Position numbers and translations under genes: made by a program. Of a stretch of DNA of 54,950 nucleotides, positions 32,814 to 40,740 are shown piece by piece. The stretch's first letter is position 1. Each line of letters begins with the position of its first letter. The stretch comes from SYAC01 sp046048055 (lineage in GTDB: Bacteria; Planctomycetota; Phycisphaerae; Phycisphaerales; SM1A02): contig JBJOGW010000066.1 of the NCBI GenBank assembly GCA_046048055.1, positions 1-54,950 on the forward strand, written 5' to 3'. The notes under the pieces are model-generated. The model was given only the letters and a program-made list of their open reading frames with translations. It had not been told where the DNA came from and ran no database searches.

Positions 32814-34589
32814 TCAGGAGCGGCTGCTCTCGCGAATCTCGCGTATGGATTCCAGTCGCTCGAAGAGCAGTTCGACCAGTTCGGGGTCGAAGTGACGGCC
32901 TGACTCCCCGCGAAGGGTGTCCAGCACGCGACGCTCCGGCCAGGCGTCCTTGTAGGGTCGCGGGCTGGAGAGCGCATCATGCACGTCGGCAAGTCCCACG
33001 ATCCGTGCAAAGATCGGAATCTCCTCGCCGCGCTTGCCGCCCTGACGAGGGCCGCCGGTCACGGGGTCCGCCAGCGGCACGCCGCGCTCGGTGACGTGGC
33101 CCGGGTAGCCGTCGCCATCCCATCGCTCGTGATGGTTCAGGGCCACCTCGCGGGCCGCGGCTTCATGTTCGGTGCGCTGATCCACGAACAGCTGGGCCCC
33201 CAGCAGCACGTGTCGCTGGACCACCGATCGCTCCTCGGGCGTCAGTGGTCCGGGTTTCTGCAGGATGTGATCCGGCACCCCATTCTTGCCAACGTCGTGC
33301 AGCATCGCCGCACGGTGCAGTCGGTCGCGCTGCCGCTCGAAGGCGACACCCGTCAGCCCGCGGCGGCTGGCCCAGCCCTCGAACAGCAGCGTGGAGACGT
33401 CCGCCACGCATCGGGCGTGGACGAACGTCTCGAAGGGATCCCGCATCTCGGTCATCCGCAGCACGGTCCGGACCAGGTCATCGGACAGCTGGGATCGCTC
33501 GATCGCGGCTGTGGCCAGGCTGCCGAAATGGGCCAGCAACGCCGCGTCCGCGTCGCTGAAGCGGTCGCGTGGACGACCTCGGTCGTCGAGGGCGTTCAGC
33601 ATCTGCAGCACGCCCACGTTGCGCCCCAGGCTCGTCTGGAGCGGTATGGCCAGCACGCTCCGGGTCCGGTAGCCGGTGAGCCGGTCGAAGGTGGGGTCGA
33701 AGCGGTAGGGCCGCGACGGTTCGATGTGGTACGCGTCCGCCTCCCGCACCGTTTCGCCGCTCGCCGCCACCCAGCCCGCGATGGACTGGTCATCCACCGC
33801 GAGATAGAGGTTGCCCGGACCTCCTGAGCCACCGTCCCGTCGCGCCAGCGTGTCGTTCTGGGCAAAGGCGAATCGCAGCACGCGATGCTCACGCAGGAAA
33901 ACGGTTCCCGCGTCCGCATGGATCAGACGGCGGGCCTCGCTCAGGATGCGGTCAAGCAGGACGGGCGTGTCGTGGACCCGGTGAAGTTCCATGCCCACCT
34001 GCACCATGCTCTCCACGCGACTGCGCTGCTCACGGTTGTCCGCCTGCAGCGCATCCCGGACATGGTCCACCATGCTGTTCGCGGATTCCACCTGCCGCTC
34101 GCGCTCGCGAAGCCGCTGCTGCACGCGCTGCAGCGCGGCCTCGGCTGCAAGGCCCCTCGCCGTGGCAGCGGAGAGTCGGGCCAGCGTGCGAAGTCGAGAC
34201 GTGAGCTCGGTCGGGTCGCAGCCCCGATGGGTGAAGTCCTCTGCGCCCGCCGAGAAGGCGGCAGCCCGCACGAGCGGATCCGGGCTGGCGCCGACCGCCA
34301 GCGTGGGAATGGACTGGGTCTCCGCCCGCGCCTGCAGGGCCCGAAGCAGGTCGAACGGCGTCCGATCTCCACCTGTCACGTCGACCACGATCACGGCCGG
34401 GGCAAGATTCAGGAGCCGCTCCAGCGACTGGGCATCACGCGTGATGGTCCGGACATCGAACTCGCCGCGATCACACGCCGCCGAGATCATCGACTCGCAC
34501 CAGAGCTCCAGCGACACCACCACCACAAGCAGGCGATCCCACGCCGGGGGAGGCTTGGGGGTCGAGACGGCGGGATCGGCCGGATCCAT
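32814..34589 (-). CDS. HD-GYP c-di-GMP phosphodiesterase with degenerate receiver and GAF domain
   Basis: A 591-residue protein from ATG 34589. Residues about 20-135 look like a receiver, but the first acidic pair is missing (LLVVVVSLELWC) and the usual Lys near D-F-x-x-K is absent (AGAEDFTHRGCDP), so it is probably a pseudo-receiver. A coiled coil (140-200) and a GAF domain (about 205-370, LGRNVGVLQMLNALDDRGRP) follow. The HD-GYP domain (about 395-585) is intact: RAAMLHDVGKNGVPDHILQK, LNHHERWDGDGYPGHV and IVGLADVHDALSS. Such enzymes hydrolyse c-di-GMP. It heads the che operon on the same strand and is 23 bp from the divergent RMD1 gene. Confidence 0.9.
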   Translation of the reverse strand: MDPADPAVSTPKPPPAWDRLLVVVVSLELWCESMISAACDRGEFDVRTITRDAQSLERLLNLAPAVIVVDVTGGDRTPFDLLRALQARAETQSIPTLAVGASPDPLVRAAAFSAGAEDFTHRGCDPTELTSRLRTLARLSAATARGLAAEAALQRVQQRLRERERQVESANSMVDHVRDALQADNREQRSRVESMVQVGMELHRVHDTPVLLDRILSEARRLIHADAGTVFLREHRVLRFAFAQNDTLARRDGGSGGPGNLYLAVDDQSIAGWVAASGETVREADAYHIEPSRPYRFDPTFDRLTGYRTRSVLAIPLQTSLGRNVGVLQMLNALDDRGRPRDRFSDADAALLAHFGSLATAAIERSQLSDDLVRTVLRMTEMRDPFETFVHARCVADVSTLLFEGWASRRGLTGVAFERQRDRLHRAAMLHDVGKNGVPDHILQKPGPLTPEERSVVQRHVLLGAQLFVDQRTEHEAAAREVALNHHERWDGDGYPGHVTERGVPLADPVTGGPRQGGKRGEEIPIFARIVGLADVHDALSSPRPYKDAWPERRVLDTLRGESGRHFDPELVELLFERLESIREIRESSRS

Positions 34590-34612
34590 CCGATCATCGT
34601 ACGCTGCCCCGC

Positions 34613-35719
34613 GTGACAGACGTCGATCCCGACATCCGTCTCCGAGGCACGTGCCACGTGCTGCTGGCATTCGAAGTGGGGCTGGCGGTGGATCTGGCCC
34701 GTGCGGCGGCAGCGTTGCGGAACTCCGGTCGCGCCCGCATGCCGAGCGCGCGGAATCCGGGCGGTTGCGACTGGAGCGATCCTCCACTGGCGCTGGAGCA
34801 GGATGGGCCCTCGCTCCGGGTAAGCGGGCACGAGGTCGCGCACGCCGTGCAGGTCCGGATTCACGATTTCGGTGCCATCAGCCTCGGTTATCGCATCCCC
34901 TTCGAAGGCCGCATGGACGACCTCGCCGCGCTGTCTGCGGCGCTGGTGGCGCACGCAGGCCTGCTGCAGGATGGGCGCGACCGGGTGGCCGCCCTTCTGG
35001 GCGTGATGGGCGAGACCGTGCGCAGACCGCAGGTGCGGCCCTACGTCGAGGACTACGTGGTGCTCGCCATGGAGGGTCCGCCGGGTGTCCCGGCCCGCGA
35101 CCTGCTCGCGCGGCTCGGTGAAGCGGATGTGGCACGGGTGCTTCGGGCCGAACCCGCGGCCCTTTCGGAGGAGGAGGTACGTGACAGCCTCTCGGCAACC
35201 ATCTCGTACGGCCCCGGTGACGTCGCCGTGATCGACTGGAACGCGGCCTTGCTGCTGGACGCGGAGCCGCAGGCCACCATCGACGTCCTTGCCTTCGCCA
35301 ACGTGGAGCTGCTGGAGTATCGGGTGCTCGATGAGCAACTCGACGCGGCGATGGACCAGGCCCACGCCACGCTCTTTCGCCGCCGCAGCTATGCCGCACG
35401 GCTGCACGCCGGGCGACGCGACATGGAACGGCTGGCCGAACTGCAGACCGACGCCGCGCTGCTCTACGAGGAGATCAACAACGCCCTCAAGCTGCTGGGC
35501 GACCAGTTCCTGGCCCGGCTCTACCGCCTGGCCAGCCGCCGGCTGCATCTGGACGCATGGGAACGGAGCACGCTTCGCAAGCTGGAGACGCTGGAGTCGA
35601 TCTACGACAAGCTCAGCAACGAGCAGAACAGCCGACGAGCGGAACTGCTTGAGTGGATCATCATCGTGCTGATCGCCTCGGAGATCGTCTTCGCGTTCCT
35701 GGGCGTGCTCAAGCCCTAG
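34613..35719 (+). CDS. RMD1/DUF155 family membrane protein
   Basis: A 368-residue protein from GTG 34613. The C-terminal half shows the RMD1/DUF155 pattern: LAFANVELLEYRVLDEQLDA, LLYEEINNALKLLGDQFLAR, then LEWIIIVLIASEIVFAFLGV as a C-terminal membrane anchor (about 345-365). An acidic D-W-N segment (VAVIDWNAALLLDAEPQ) precedes. Eukaryotic relatives sit in the mitochondrial inner membrane; bacterial roles are unknown. It lies on the opposite strand between the MCP and HD-GYP genes, and its TAG shares the palindrome CTAG (35716-35719) with the convergent MCP stop. Confidence 0.83.
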   Translation: MTDVDPDIRLRGTCHVLLAFEVGLAVDLARAAAALRNSGRARMPSARNPGGCDWSDPPLALEQDGPSLRVSGHEVAHAVQVRIHDFGAISLGYRIPFEGRMDDLAALSAALVAHAGLLQDGRDRVAALLGVMGETVRRPQVRPYVEDYVVLAMEGPPGVPARDLLARLGEADVARVLRAEPAALSEEEVRDSLSATISYGPGDVAVIDWNAALLLDAEPQATIDVLAFANVELLEYRVLDEQLDAAMDQAHATLFRRRSYAARLHAGRRDMERLAELQTDAALLYEEINNALKLLGDQFLARLYRLASRRLHLDAWERSTLRKLETLESIYDKLSNEQNSRRAELLEWIIIVLIASEIVFAFLGVLKP

Positions 35720-37374
35720 GGCTCCGGCAGGGCCTGGCCGGCCGGTGGAAGGCGAAACCGACGCACCTGGCGCACCAGCGCGTCGGCGTGGTCACGCATG
35801 GACTCCATGCGGCCGCGCACCTCCTCGAGCACCACGAGCGTGCGCGAGGCCCGTTCCGCCTGGTCCGAGGTGGTCCGCGCGATCTCCTCCGCGTTCAGAC
35901 GCTGCCGCTCGCTGATCTCCGCCGCCTCGCGCATGCTCGGTGCCAGCTGCCCCAGCGTCTCCAGGCTCCGGCGCAGGCTGGACTCCAGCCGCTCGCCCGA
36001 CGTGCCCAGTCGCTCCATGCGCTCGGCGAATGCCTGCGTCTCCTGCAGCGCCCGGCCCACGGCCGCGTGCACGCCCACCACACGGCCCTCGATCTCGGCG
36101 GTTCGGCGCGCCGATCGCTCAGCGAGCGACCGCACCTCGCGCGCCACCACCGCGAATCCGCGTCCAGCCTCGCCGGCCTTGGCGCTCTCGATCTCGGCAT
36201 TGAGCGACAGCAGGGCGGTGCGGTCGCTCATCAGCGTCATGGCATCGAGCAGCTGGTCCATGTCGTGGACCCGTTCCAGGATGGCATGCAGGTCGGTCGC
36301 CAGTCGCCGGCCCTCCTCCATCGCCTCATGGGCCGCGTGTCGCATGCCCGCGATCTCGGTGGCATCGCCCTGCACGCGGCTCACGATCTCGCCCGCCACC
36401 TGCAGCACGGAACGCACGCTCCGGTCCAGTTCCCGCGCCAGGTCGGCGATCTCGCCGCAGTGCGTGGTGATCTGTCCGGTCGCCGCCGCCGCCTCGCGTG
36501 CCGCCAGCATCTGGGCGTCCAGTCGCTCGGTCGCCAACCGGCAGGTGTGGTCCACGTTCTGGGCGTCGCGGCCGGCCTCGCCAATGATGGTCCGCAGGCC
36601 TGCCGCAATTCCCGAGACGGCCTGCCCCAGTCGCCGGGTCTCCTGAAACCCGGTCGCGGGCGGATCCTCGCGCAGATCGCCGCAGGCAAGCCGCTCCGAG
36701 GCCTGAACCAGCCGCTCCACCGGCGTCGCGACCCCTCGGGTGACCCACCATGCCGACAGGGCCGCGAGCAGGGTCAGTCCTCCACCCCAGGCCAGCGCCT
36801 GTCGCGTCATGCGTGCCAGGGCCGTGGCGAGATACGCACGGGAGAAATCCACGCCCACCAGTCCCGACGCGCGCCCCTGGGCGTCGCGGATGGGTGCGAA
36901 TCCACTGAAGAACGAGCCGTACGAGTCGGAGTAGGTGATCGCGCTGGCCCGATCGGTGGCCAGGGCCAGCGTGGAAGCGTCGCCCAGCACCAGGGGCTCC
37001 CCGATGTCGCTCTTCTCCGGCCCGGGCTCCTGGGCATCGACCACGTAGACCTGCCCGCTGGACACGTTGCGGTCCGCCATGGTGGTGAAGATGAATCGAA
37101 CGGGCACGCCGTCACGGCGACACTGGTCGCGCACCGCGCGAAGCCGGGCCTCCAGGGCTCGATACGCCGGTCCATCCTTGCCGCCCTCGGCGGCCTCCTG
37201 GTTCTGCTGGGCATCCACGGTGGCTGCGATCACGGCCGCCAGCGACATGGCCTGACCGTCCAGCGTGGTCTGCACCAGCCCTCGCAGCACCCCCGTGCTG
37301 GCGGCGAACATCACCATGGCGGTCAGGGCCGCCACCACCGAGGTCAGCGCGATCAGGGCGGTTCGAAGCCGCAT
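35716..37374 (-). CDS. methyl-accepting chemotaxis protein (WspA position)
   Basis: A 552-residue receptor. TM1 at about 5-28, an extracytoplasmic sensor at 29-190 with a Cache-like end (GFAPIRDAQGRASGLVGVDF), TM2 at about 195-212, HAMP to about 265, then a long signalling coiled coil. The hairpin tip is around 386-415: ALLSLNAEIESAKAGEAGRG followed by FAVVAREVRSLAE. No C-terminal CheR-docking pentapeptide is seen. It is the only receptor in the window and is on the same strand as the che operon, so it is the likely input; the RMD1 gene lies between on the other strand. Confidence 0.88.
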   Translation of the reverse strand: MRLRTALIALTSVVAALTAMVMFAASTGVLRGLVQTTLDGQAMSLAAVIAATVDAQQNQEAAEGGKDGPAYRALEARLRAVRDQCRRDGVPVRFIFTTMADRNVSSGQVYVVDAQEPGPEKSDIGEPLVLGDASTLALATDRASAITYSDSYGSFFSGFAPIRDAQGRASGLVGVDFSRAYLATALARMTRQALAWGGGLTLLAALSAWWVTRGVATPVERLVQASERLACGDLREDPPATGFQETRRLGQAVSGIAAGLRTIIGEAGRDAQNVDHTCRLATERLDAQMLAAREAAAATGQITTHCGEIADLARELDRSVRSVLQVAGEIVSRVQGDATEIAGMRHAAHEAMEEGRRLATDLHAILERVHDMDQLLDAMTLMSDRTALLSLNAEIESAKAGEAGRGFAVVAREVRSLAERSARRTAEIEGRVVGVHAAVGRALQETQAFAERMERLGTSGERLESSLRRSLETLGQLAPSMREAAEISERQRLNAEEIARTTSDQAERASRTLVVLEEVRGRMESMRDHADALVRQVRRFRLPPAGQALPEP

Positions 37375-37399
37375 GCGCCGCGATGCTAGCGATGCCCAA

Positions 37400-37484
37400 T
37401 GGGACCGGTGGGAGTTGCACCCACACGCCGGTTTCCCGGCCGCGGCTTTTAAGGCCGCTGCGTCTGCTGTTTCGCCACGGTCCC
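37400..37484 (-). tRNA. tRNA-Leu, anticodon UAA
   Basis: An 85-nt cloverleaf on the minus strand. Acceptor GGGACCG pairs with CGGTCCC (7/7), discriminator A. D-stem GCG/CGC with loop AAACAGCAGA. Anticodon stem GCGGC/GCCGC with loop CTTAAAA, so the anticodon is TAA. Long class II variable arm GCCGG-GAAA-CCGGC. T-stem GTGGG/CCCAC with loop TGCAACT. CCA is not encoded. The elbow is unusual: position 55 is G instead of T, and position 18 is A instead of G. It lies between the MCP gene and zwf, same strand. Confidence 0.9.
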
Positions 37485-37546
37485 GCCTTCAAGCGTACGG
37501 GGCACCGCAGATGGCGGGACATCCGCCGGGGCCGTGAAATCGCCGG

Positions 37547-38932
37547 TCAACCCTCCACGCGCGGCGCGTGCCAGCCACCTTCCGGCAGAAGAACCTCGTT
37601 CACGACCTCGGGACCCCAGGTACCGGGCATGTAGCGGTGCACCGGCACCGCGTTCCCGAGGATCGGATCCACCACGCGCCAGGCCTCCTCCACGCAATCC
37701 TGCCGGGCGAAGAGCGTCCGGTCGCCGCGCAGCGCGTCACCAAGCAGCCTTTCGTAGGGGGTCATCTCGTCGGGCTGCTGGTCCACCGCCTTCAGCTCGA
37801 GCGGCTGGCCCACCATGCGCTCGCCATCGCTCTTGACCTGGATGTTCATGCCGATCTCGATGCGCGGGCTGAACAGGAAACGCCAGTAGTTGTGCGGAGG
37901 CTTCTGCTCGTTGGGAAAGACCACCGCGGGCGGTCGGTGAAACTCCACGCGCACCTCGGTGGCCGTCATGGGCATGCACTTGCCTGCGCGCAGGTAGATC
38001 GGCACGCCCTCCCAACGCCAGTTGTCCACGTGCACGCGGACGGCGGCGTAGGTCTCGACCTGGCTGTTCGGGGCCACGCCCTCCTCCTTCAGGTAGCCCT
38101 CGAACTGCCCCCGCACCACGTCGTTGGTGCCCAGCGTGCGGATGCAGCGGAAGAGCTTGATTTGCTCGTCGCGCACGCGCTCCACGTCGGGCCAGTAGGG
38201 GGGCTCCATGCACAGGAAGCCCACGACCTGCATCAGGTGATTCTCGATCACGTCGCGAATGCAGCCGGCGCTGTCGTAGAAGCGGCCGCGCCCTTCCACG
38301 CCGAACTTCTCGGCCATGGTGATCTGGATCTGCTTGACGTGCTGCCGGTTCCAGAGCGGCTCCAGGAAGGCGTTGGCGAAGCGCGTGAACAGGATGTTCT
38401 GCGTGGCCTCCTTGCCGAGGTAGTGGTCAATGCGGAATATGTCGCCCTCGTTGTACACGGCGTGCAGCGTGGCGTTGAGTTCCTGCGCCGTCTTCAGGTC
38501 GCGTCCAAAGGGCTTCTCCACCACGATTCGGCTTCCGTCGGCGCAGCCACTGGCCTTGAGCTGCGTGGTCACCAGCCCGAACACCGCGGGCGGAATCGCC
38601 AGATAGTGCAGGGGGTTGCGGGACGGCCCCAGGGCCTCGCGAAGCCGCCGGAACGTGTCCAGGTCGGCATAGTCGCCGTCCACGTACTGGAACGAGGCAG
38701 CGAAACGGGAGAATGCCTGCTCGTCCACGCCGCGGCCGAAGGTCTGGATGCCCTCGCGAGCCCTGGCCAGCAGCTGGTCGCGGGTCATGCCGCTCTTGGC
38801 CACGCCGATCACCGGATGGTCCAGATGCCCCCGACGGATCAGGGCCTGGATGGTGTCGAAGGTCTTCTTGTGGGCCAGGTCGCCCGTGGCCCCGAACAGC
38901 ACCAACGCGTCGCTTCGCTGCGGCATGGACAT
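37547..38932 (-). CDS. zwf: glucose-6-phosphate 1-dehydrogenase
   Basis: A 461-residue enzyme of the oxidative pentose phosphate pathway. NADP site: DALVLFGATGDLAHKKTFDT. Active site: IFRIDHYLGKEATQNILFTR with catalytic His in D-H-Y-L-G-K. Further motifs: IVVEKPFGRDLKTAQELNAT and VPIYLRAGKCMPMTATEVRV. I chose ATG 38932; GGAG at 38936-38939 is only 3 nt away, so the ATG two codons later (38926, 9-nt spacing) may be the true start. It follows gnd by 7 bp, forming a two-gene unit. Confidence 0.96.
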   Translation of the reverse strand: MSMPQRSDALVLFGATGDLAHKKTFDTIQALIRRGHLDHPVIGVAKSGMTRDQLLARAREGIQTFGRGVDEQAFSRFAASFQYVDGDYADLDTFRRLREALGPSRNPLHYLAIPPAVFGLVTTQLKASGCADGSRIVVEKPFGRDLKTAQELNATLHAVYNEGDIFRIDHYLGKEATQNILFTRFANAFLEPLWNRQHVKQIQITMAEKFGVEGRGRFYDSAGCIRDVIENHLMQVVGFLCMEPPYWPDVERVRDEQIKLFRCIRTLGTNDVVRGQFEGYLKEEGVAPNSQVETYAAVRVHVDNWRWEGVPIYLRAGKCMPMTATEVRVEFHRPPAVVFPNEQKPPHNYWRFLFSPRIEIGMNIQVKSDGERMVGQPLELKAVDQQPDEMTPYERLLGDALRGDRTLFARQDCVEEAWRVVDPILGNAVPVHRYMPGTWGPEVVNEVLLPEGGWHAPRVEG

Positions 38933-38939
38933 GGGCTCC

Positions 38940-39962
38940 TCAGTGCGATCCGCCGGACTTCTCGTGATGCCCGCCAAACTCGAACCGCATGGCCGAGCAG
39001 ACCTTGTCGGCAAAGAGCGCGTTGCCGCGGCTGCTGAACCGCTCGTACAGGGCGGCGGTCAGCACGTGGGCCGGCACACCCTCGTCGATGGCGGCGTCGA
39101 TGGTCCATCGCCCCTCGCCCGAGTCGCTCACGCGGCCTCCAAAGCCGGCCAGTTGCGGATCCTTGGCCAATGCGTCCGCCGTCAGGTCCAGCAGCCAGCT
39201 GGCGATGACGCTGCCGCGCCGCCACACCTCGGCGATCTCCGGCAGGTCCATGTCGTACTGGTAGGCCTCGGGCTCGCGCAACGGCGTGGTCTCGGCGTCC
39301 TTCTCGCGATGCACCTTGCCCGCGTTGGCGTTCTTCAGGATGTTCAGGCCCTCGGCGTAGGCGGCCATGATGCCGTACTCGATGCCGTTGTGCACCATCT
39401 TCACGAAGTGGCCCGCCCCGCTCTGGCCGCAGTGCAGGTAGCCCTCCTCCGAGGTGCCGCCCCGGCTGCCTCGGCCGGCGGTGGCGGGAATCGACCCCTT
39501 GCCCGGCGCCAAGGCCTTGAAGATCGGGTCCAGCCGCTTCACGGTGACCTCGGGTCCGCCGATCATCTGGCAGTACCCGCGATCAAGTCCCCACACGCCA
39601 CCGCTGGTGCCGACGTCCAGGTAGTCGATGCCGGTGGCGGCCAGTTCCTTGGCGCGGCGGATGTCGTCCTTGTAGTAGCTGTTGCCGCCGTCGATCAGGC
39701 AGTCGCCCTTGGCCAGCAGCGGTGCCACCTTGTGGATGGTCTCGTCCACGAAGGCGGCGGGAATCATCATCCAGACCGCCCGAGGGGCCTCCAGCTTGTC
39801 CACCAGATCCTTCAGATCGGTGGCGGGCGTGGCACCCTGCGCCGCCAGATCCTTGACGGCCGAGGCGTTCATGTCCCAGACCACCACCTGGTGTCCTGCC
39901 TTGAGCAGTCGCACCGTCATGTTGGCTCCCATCCGCCCCAGACCGATCATGGCAATCTTCAT
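38940..39962 (-). CDS. gnd: 6-phosphogluconate dehydrogenase, short decarboxylating type
   Basis: A 340-residue enzyme, the short form of Gnd (classical form is about 470). Rossmann start MKIAMIGLGRMGANMTVRLL, substrate motif IDGGNSYYKDDIRRAKELA, DVGTSGGVWGLDRGYCQMIG and the catalytic segment GHFVKMVHNGIEYGIMAAYA. Oxidises 6-phosphogluconate to ribulose 5-phosphate, the step after zwf (via lactonase). AGGAG sits 6 nt upstream of ATG 39962. The short form often prefers NAD+; cofactor is not determined here. Confidence 0.93.
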   Translation of the reverse strand: MKIAMIGLGRMGANMTVRLLKAGHQVVVWDMNASAVKDLAAQGATPATDLKDLVDKLEAPRAVWMMIPAAFVDETIHKVAPLLAKGDCLIDGGNSYYKDDIRRAKELAATGIDYLDVGTSGGVWGLDRGYCQMIGGPEVTVKRLDPIFKALAPGKGSIPATAGRGSRGGTSEEGYLHCGQSGAGHFVKMVHNGIEYGIMAAYAEGLNILKNANAGKVHREKDAETTPLREPEAYQYDMDLPEIAEVWRRGSVIASWLLDLTADALAKDPQLAGFGGRVSDSGEGRWTIDAAIDEGVPAHVLTAALYERFSSRGNALFADKVCSAMRFEFGGHHEKSGGSH

Positions 39963-39996
39963 GGTGACTCCTGTTGGATTTGCGAGTCGTGGCAGG

Positions 39997-40656
39997 CTAC
40001 CGAGCGCAGCGGGCCCGTGCGGCTGGCAGCAGCCGATCGACCAGCCATGCCGCAAAGGCCTGCTTGTCCAGCCGCCGCTCCTCTGGGCGTTCCTCACGAC
40101 CATCCGGCCAGACGAGGGTCGCCTCGATCTCGGTGGCGTCCATGGTCTCGAGCGGATTGGCCACGATGCAGTCGGCCCGCTTGCGCTCCAGCTTGCGACG
40201 CGCCGAGTCGATCAGCTCCTCGCGGGGCTCCAGGGCAAAGCCCGTCACGAACTGATCCGGCCGGCTTGCGAGTGAGCCCAGGATCTCCGGCACCGGCTCC
40301 AGGGACAGCGTGAGCGGGTCATCGCGTCGCCGAGTCTTGCCGTTCACTGAGTTCGCGGGCCGCCAGTCCGCCACGGCCGCGGCCATCACGAGCATGTCGT
40401 GTCCCGGCCAGCGGGACTCGATCAGTCCCCGAAGCTGCTCAGCCGTGCGGAACCGCTCGACGCGGGGCAGCGAATCGATTCCAGCGGGTTGGCAGGGGCC
40501 TGCCAGCACGTGCACATGGCACCCGGCCCGCTCCAGAGCCTTGGCGATCGCCACGCCCATCCGACCGCTGGACCGGTTGCCCAGATACCGCACCGCATCC
40601 ATCGGTTCATGGGTGGGGCCGAGCGTGATCAGGGTGCGAAGGGGGTGCGGGAACAT
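39997..40656 (-). CDS. coaB: stand-alone phosphopantothenoylcysteine synthetase domain (CoaB)
   Basis: A 219-residue protein matching only the CoaB half of the usual CoaBC fusion. RTLITLGPTHEPMDAVRYLG, then NRSSGRMGVAIAKALERAG, is the diagnostic start; MLVMAAAVADWRP, the K-T-R-R-R loop and TGFALEPREELIDSARRKL follow. It joins cysteine to 4'-phosphopantothenate in CoA synthesis. The CoaC decarboxylase domain (N-terminal flavodoxin-like part) is missing, so it must be encoded elsewhere or this is a diverged relative. It lies 34 bp upstream of gnd on the same strand. Confidence 0.85.
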   Translation of the reverse strand: MFPHPLRTLITLGPTHEPMDAVRYLGNRSSGRMGVAIAKALERAGCHVHVLAGPCQPAGIDSLPRVERFRTAEQLRGLIESRWPGHDMLVMAAAVADWRPANSVNGKTRRRDDPLTLSLEPVPEILGSLASRPDQFVTGFALEPREELIDSARRKLERKRADCIVANPLETMDATEIEATLVWPDGREERPEERRLDKQAFAAWLVDRLLPAARARCAR

Positions 40657-40677
40657 GCGTGACCTGCCGGCCGCTGG

Positions 40678-40706
40678 TTGCCGAGCCGGGATGATCCTCG
40701 CATACT
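40678..40706 (+). promoter_or_regulatory. candidate sigma70-type promoter for the pilus/secretion operon
   Basis: TTGCCG (40678-40683) and CATACT (40701-40706) are 17 bp apart, each with four of six consensus bases, in the 84-bp divergent gap before the ATPase gene at 40741. Start of transcription would be about 40713. Sequence match only. Confidence 0.4.
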
Positions 40707-40740
40707 AGGAGTTCGGCCCCAACGCCCCCCAGGAGAGACC

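Noticed and set aside
35716..37374. CheR/CheB-docking pentapeptide at the MCP C-terminus
   Set aside because: The protein ends Ala-Leu-Pro-Glu-Pro; no N-W-E-T-F-like sequence is present.
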